Positions 60,992-64,000 of a stretch of 64,000 nucleotides of DNA are shown here, piece after piece. The stretch spans positions 124,001-188,000 of the forward strand of contig NZ_BJDP01000005.1 in the NCBI RefSeq assembly GCF_005405205.1. Reading direction: 5' to 3'. Under the pieces are notes generated by a model, which saw nothing but the letters and a program-made list of their open reading frames with translations, was not told the origin of the DNA and did no database searches. Positions within the stretch are counted from its first letter, which is position 1, and each line of letters begins with the position of its first letter. The translations under genes and the position numbers were made by a program. The DNA is from Enterococcus pingfangensis (GTDB taxonomy: Bacteria > Bacillota > Bacilli > Lactobacillales > Enterococcaceae).

Positions 60992-61001
60992 ATTAGACTC
61001 T

Positions 61002-61820
61002 TTATCCCAGTGCAACGTCTAGGATCATCATAATAATAAAACCGGTCATCGCACCAAACACACCGAAATGATGTTTGCTGTCTGTTGTTGCTTGCGCTTC
61101 TGGGATCAACTCTTCCACTACCACATAGATCATAGCACCCGCTGCAAACGATAGTGCATACGGCAAGAGCGGTTCGACACTAGTTACTAGCAGCGCCCCA
61201 ATCACAGCGGCGATTGGCTCTACTAGGCCGGATGCTTGGCCATAAAGGAAAGACTTTGTTCGGCTCAAACCTTCTTGTCGCAAAGGAATCGAGACTGCAG
61301 CGCCTTCTGGGAAATTTTGGATCCCAATCCCTAATGAAACAGAGATCGCTGCTAAAACTGCCACCGCTGGATTCGCTGCTTCACTTGCAGCCCCAAATGC
61401 CACTCCGACTGCTAACCCTTCCGGAATATTGTGCAAGGTGATCGAAAACACTAGCAAAATCGTCCGTTTCAAATGACTTGGCAAGCCTTCTTTTTCTTTA
61501 TTCGGTCCAAAGTGCATATGGGGAATCGTTTTATCTGCGATGTATAAAAACAGTCCGCCTAATCCAAAGCCTAAACTAACTACTAGCCACGGAATCGAAC
61601 CGTTCTCTTCTGCGGCTGCGATCGCTGGGTCTAATAATGACCAAAAACTAGCTGCGATCATTACACCCGAAGCAAAACCTAACATCAAGTTTAAGACATT
61701 GCGGTTGATATTTTTAAAGAAGAAGACCAACGCGGCACCTAATGCCGTCATCCCCCAAGTAAACAGTGTTCCCACCAGTGCCTGCTGCCAAGCCGCTAAA
61801 CCTAATAACCACCCAATCAT
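61002..61820 (-). CDS. ZIP-family metal transporter (ZupT-like)
   Basis: A 272-residue membrane protein with eight hydrophobic segments and the paired metal-site signatures TLHNIPEGLAVGVAFG and IQNFPEGAAVSIPL. The His-rich linker (HMHFGPNKE) lies between the early helices. ZIP proteins import Zn, Fe or Mn. AGGAGGACG precedes the ATG. It diverges from pyruvate oxidase, and a DtxR/MntR-like palindrome lies in the shared region. Confidence 0.88.
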   Translation of the reverse strand: MIGWLLGLAAWQQALVGTLFTWGMTALGAALVFFFKNINRNVLNLMLGFASGVMIAASFWSLLDPAIAAAEENGSIPWLVVSLGFGLGGLFLYIADKTIPHMHFGPNKEKEGLPSHLKRTILLVFSITLHNIPEGLAVGVAFGAASEAANPAVAVLAAISVSLGIGIQNFPEGAAVSIPLRQEGLSRTKSFLYGQASGLVEPIAAVIGALLVTSVEPLLPYALSFAAGAMIYVVVEELIPEAQATTDSKHHFGVFGAMTGFIIMMILDVALG

Positions 61821-62034
61821 AACGTCCTCCTAATTTTCATTATTCTACTATTGATTATTACAGAAAATTTGATCTGATGACTCCATGACACATTTTTTTA
61901 ATTGATTACTTTAGTAACTCAGCTTAGGAGTAGTGATTCAATTGCAGCCGGTTTTATTGATTATTTTAGAATAAGTAATAAAATCAGCTAAAATTTCTCC
62001 TGAAACCGTTTTGTTCGTACTAACTTTATCATAT

Positions 62035-62052
62035 TTTAGGTATACCTGTAAA
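62035..62052. promoter_or_regulatory. DtxR/MntR-like palindrome
   Basis: TTTAGGTATACCTGTAAA contains the ten-base perfect palindrome AGGTATACCT. The AGG/CCT arrangement is the kind recognised by metal-dependent DtxR-family repressors. It lies between the ZIP transporter and pyruvate oxidase. Confidence 0.5.
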
Positions 62053-62075
62053 CTTTTTCTTCCGAGACACTTTCT

Positions 62076-62104
62076 TTGCCGGTTTTTTTAAGACACGTTA
62101 TAAT
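62076..62104 (+). promoter_or_regulatory. Promoter of pyruvate oxidase
   Basis: TTGCCG (62076-62081), a 17-base spacer and a perfect TATAAT (62099-62104), about 37 bases before the ATG. Confidence 0.7.
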
Positions 62105-62141
62105 TTTTAATATGAAACTTACAAAAAGAAAGTGAGTGAAG

Positions 62142-63866
62142 ATGATGTCAGAAATTAATGCAGGCGTTGCAATGGTCAAAGTTTTAGAAGCTTGGGGAAT
62201 CGATCATATTTATGGAATTCCCGGCGGTTCTTTCAACTCAACGATGGATGCGCTTTATCACGAACGTGAATCAATCAAATATATCCAAGTTCGCCATGAA
62301 GAAGCCGGAGCACTTGCGGCGGCGGCGGATGCAAAATTGACTGGTAAAGTCGGAGCGGTCTTTGGTTCTGCGGGTCCTGGTGCTAGTCATTTGATCAATG
62401 GTCTTTATGATGCACAAATGGACCATGTCCCACTTTTAGCTTTGTTAGGACAAGTCCCTTCCACTTCGATGAACTACAATGCTTTTCAAGAATTAAATGA
62501 AAATCCGATGTTCGCAGATGTCAGCGTGTACAATCGGACGGTAATGACTCCGGAAAGTTTGCCGCATGTAATCGATGAGGCGATCAAAGCGGCGTACCAG
62601 CAAAAAGGGGTTGCCGTCGTTACTATCCCCGTCGATTTTGGGTTTGAAGTAATTGAAGAGGCGGAGATTGCGACTGCGAAAAATCATAAGACCGGCGTAC
62701 TTCTTCCGGCTGAAGCAGATTTGAAAGCAGCGCTGCCGTTGATCGAAGCGGCTAAAAAACCAGTACTTTATATCGGTCAAGGCGTTCGCGGCGGATTTGA
62801 TGCGGTCAAAGCATTCACCGAACATTTTTCAATGCCGGTTGCATCAGCCGTCTTAGCCAAAGGAATCATTACAGATCTGTACGAAAACTTTTTAGGCTTT
62901 GCGGCACGAGTAGCAACGAAACCAGCAAATGAAGCACTAGCTGAGGCAGACTTGATTCTATTTGTCGGCAGCGATTTTCCATTTGGCCGTTACTTCTTTA
63001 ATCCCGATGCGAAATTTATCCAAGTCGATATTGATGCAGCAAAATTCGGCCGGCGTCATCCTGTCGATTACTCTGTTTTAGGGGATGGCGCGACAGCGCT
63101 TCGCCGGTGGGTTGAACTTGGAAAAGCTCGCCCAGCCGATGACTGGTTGAAAGCCAATCAAGCAAACATCAGCAACTGGCATGCTTGGCGCAAGAGCTTC
63201 TACAATGATGATTCGACGCCATTGCGCGCGGAACCTGTCTTTAAAGAAGTCAATCGTATCGCTGAAAAAGATGCCGTCTATGTTGCCGATGTGGGCAATG
63301 TTACCTTGAATGCGATCCGCCACTTAGAAATGAACGGCGAGCAGCAATTTACTACTTCCGGCTGGTTTGCGACGATGGGCAATGGTGTGCCTGGCGGAAT
63401 CGCGGCCCAATTAAGTTATCCAAACAAACAAGTCTTTACATTCAGCGGCGATGGCGGCTTTGCAATGCAAATGCAAGATATCATCACACAAGTAAAATAT
63501 GATTTGCCAATCATCAACGTTGTTTTTTCTAACAATGCTTTTGGTTTTATCGAAGCCGAACAAGAAGATACGGAACAACAAAAATTCGGTGTCTTTCTAG
63601 AAGGAGCGGATTTTGGTAAAGTCGGTGAAGCGCTAGGTGCTGACGGCTTCACGATCACTGAATACAGTCAATTAGAACCAGCTTTCACTGCTGCTAAAGC
63701 AAGCAAACGTCCGGTCGTGATTGATGTCAAAATCAAAGATGAACGGCCATTGCCGGTCGAAGCTTTAGAATTAGAACCAGAAAAATTCTCAGCAGAACAA
63801 ATCACTGCATTCAAAGAAAAATACCAAGTTCATGACATGCCGACTTTGCGAGAATTATTGAAATAA
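62142..63866 (+). CDS. Pyruvate oxidase (TPP- and FAD-dependent)
   Basis: A 574-residue enzyme of the POX family that oxidises pyruvate with O2 and phosphate to acetyl phosphate, CO2 and H2O2. It has the PYR-domain Glu in RHEEAGALAAAADAKLTGKVG near residue 50, GSAGPGASHLINGLYDA, and QVPSTSMNYNAFQE. The FAD-type middle domain follows, and the TPP-binding C-terminal domain has GDGGFAMQMQDIITQ and the metal-binding Asn in NNAFGFI. I prefer ATG 62142 (AAGAAAG nine bases ahead); an in-frame GTG at 62136 is an alternative. A terminator follows. Confidence 0.93.
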   Translation: MMSEINAGVAMVKVLEAWGIDHIYGIPGGSFNSTMDALYHERESIKYIQVRHEEAGALAAAADAKLTGKVGAVFGSAGPGASHLINGLYDAQMDHVPLLALLGQVPSTSMNYNAFQELNENPMFADVSVYNRTVMTPESLPHVIDEAIKAAYQQKGVAVVTIPVDFGFEVIEEAEIATAKNHKTGVLLPAEADLKAALPLIEAAKKPVLYIGQGVRGGFDAVKAFTEHFSMPVASAVLAKGIITDLYENFLGFAARVATKPANEALAEADLILFVGSDFPFGRYFFNPDAKFIQVDIDAAKFGRRHPVDYSVLGDGATALRRWVELGKARPADDWLKANQANISNWHAWRKSFYNDDSTPLRAEPVFKEVNRIAEKDAVYVADVGNVTLNAIRHLEMNGEQQFTTSGWFATMGNGVPGGIAAQLSYPNKQVFTFSGDGGFAMQMQDIITQVKYDLPIINVVFSNNAFGFIEAEQEDTEQQKFGVFLEGADFGKVGEALGADGFTITEYSQLEPAFTAAKASKRPVVIDVKIKDERPLPVEALELEPEKFSAEQITAFKEKYQVHDMPTLRELLK

Positions 63867-63869
63867 AAT

Positions 63870-63906
63870 AAAAGGAGCTGTGACAGACTTTGTCATAGCT
63901 CCTTTT
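63870..63906. terminator. Terminator of pyruvate oxidase
   Basis: AAAAGGAGCTGTGACA pairs with TGTCATAGCTCCTTTT across a short loop. It is a TGTGACA-type hairpin and also overlaps the stop of the convergent partial gene. Confidence 0.85.
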
Positions 63907-64000
63907 ACATTCTCCGAATCGTTTGTTTTGTTTCTAATTCTAACTGTTTTGTCAACGCTTCAGCTGACAGCTCGCGATTCACTAAGGCTTGTAAGACCAT
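63905..64000 (-). CDS. C-terminal end of an unidentified protein (continues beyond window)
   Basis: A minus-strand frame of 31 sense codons ends with TAA at 63905-63907, just inside the pyruvate oxidase terminator. The residues visible (ALVNRELSAEALTKQLELET) form a charged amphipathic helix. Too little is present to name the protein or know its true start. Confidence 0.45.
   Translation of the reverse strand: MVLQALVNRELSAEALTKQLELETKQTIRRM

Noticed and set aside
1..64000. CRISPR arrays, tRNA or rRNA genes
   Set aside because: No regularly spaced repeats, cloverleaf patterns or rRNA signatures were seen while reading both strands.

Overview
The window looks like a low-GC Lactobacillales chromosome, most likely an Enterococcus or close relative. 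The evidence is the gene order dut-radA-PIN/TRAM, a gutFRMCBA-type sorbitol PTS operon, a two-gene betaine transporter under a BusR-type repressor, an rbsR-K-D-U ribose block and a pyruvate oxidase. I see no rRNA, tRNA or CRISPR array.

Layout. 1-6.5 kb: housekeeping genes (YacL-like PIN protein, RadA, dUTPase, membrane glycerophosphodiesterase, CDF metal exporter). 7.3-10.6 kb: an AT-rich two-gene island, a Nudix hydrolase and a PLD/SF2-helicase/DUF3427-type protein, possibly a defence or DNA-repair module. 10.6-17.5 kb: TcaA-like zinc-ribbon membrane protein, an SDR, and a Fur-box-controlled siderophore ABC importer. 17.5-22.5 kb: a redox/NO-type cluster (Crp/Fnr regulator, Dps-like protein, HMA protein, DUF438 haemerythrin-PAS protein, DUF1858 protein) beside a TauE/SafE transporter. 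22.8-31.1 kb: small enzymes, an AraC regulator, proC, a betaine importer (BusAB/OpuA) with BusR and a matching operator, and a nucleoside permease.

31.6-35.1 kb: an AT-rich cluster that I consider the most unusual item. An AraC-family regulator is fused to a PEP-hydrolase-like TIM-barrel domain. It lies upstream of a Tm-1-like (UPF0261) gene and a stand-alone PEP-hydrolase-family gene. The regulator's barrel is a divergent copy of the downstream enzyme and has lost two residues that look catalytic. An IS3-family relic and a broken ORF follow, then four small genes of unknown function.

37.7-41.1 kb: ribose operon with tandem operator palindromes. 42.2-45.2 kb: MtnK-like kinase, MtnA-like isomerase and class II aldolase, the gene set of the DHAP shunt that salvages methylthioribose or 5-deoxyribose. 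45.3-50.5 kb: sorbitol PTS operon. 50.6-56.2 kb: a galactitol-family PTS with a zinc polyol dehydrogenase and its own PRD regulator. 56.6-59.4 kb: aldehyde dehydrogenase with a cre-like site in its promoter, an unknown protein and a HAD phosphatase. 59.6-64 kb: TMEM175-like channel, small membrane protein, an orphan pair of terminator hairpins (possible sRNA), ZIP metal transporter, pyruvate oxidase, and the end of one more gene.

Many convergent or terminal gene ends carry the same kind of hairpin, with a TGTGACAA/TTGTCACA core, which points to a recurrent genome-specific terminator family.
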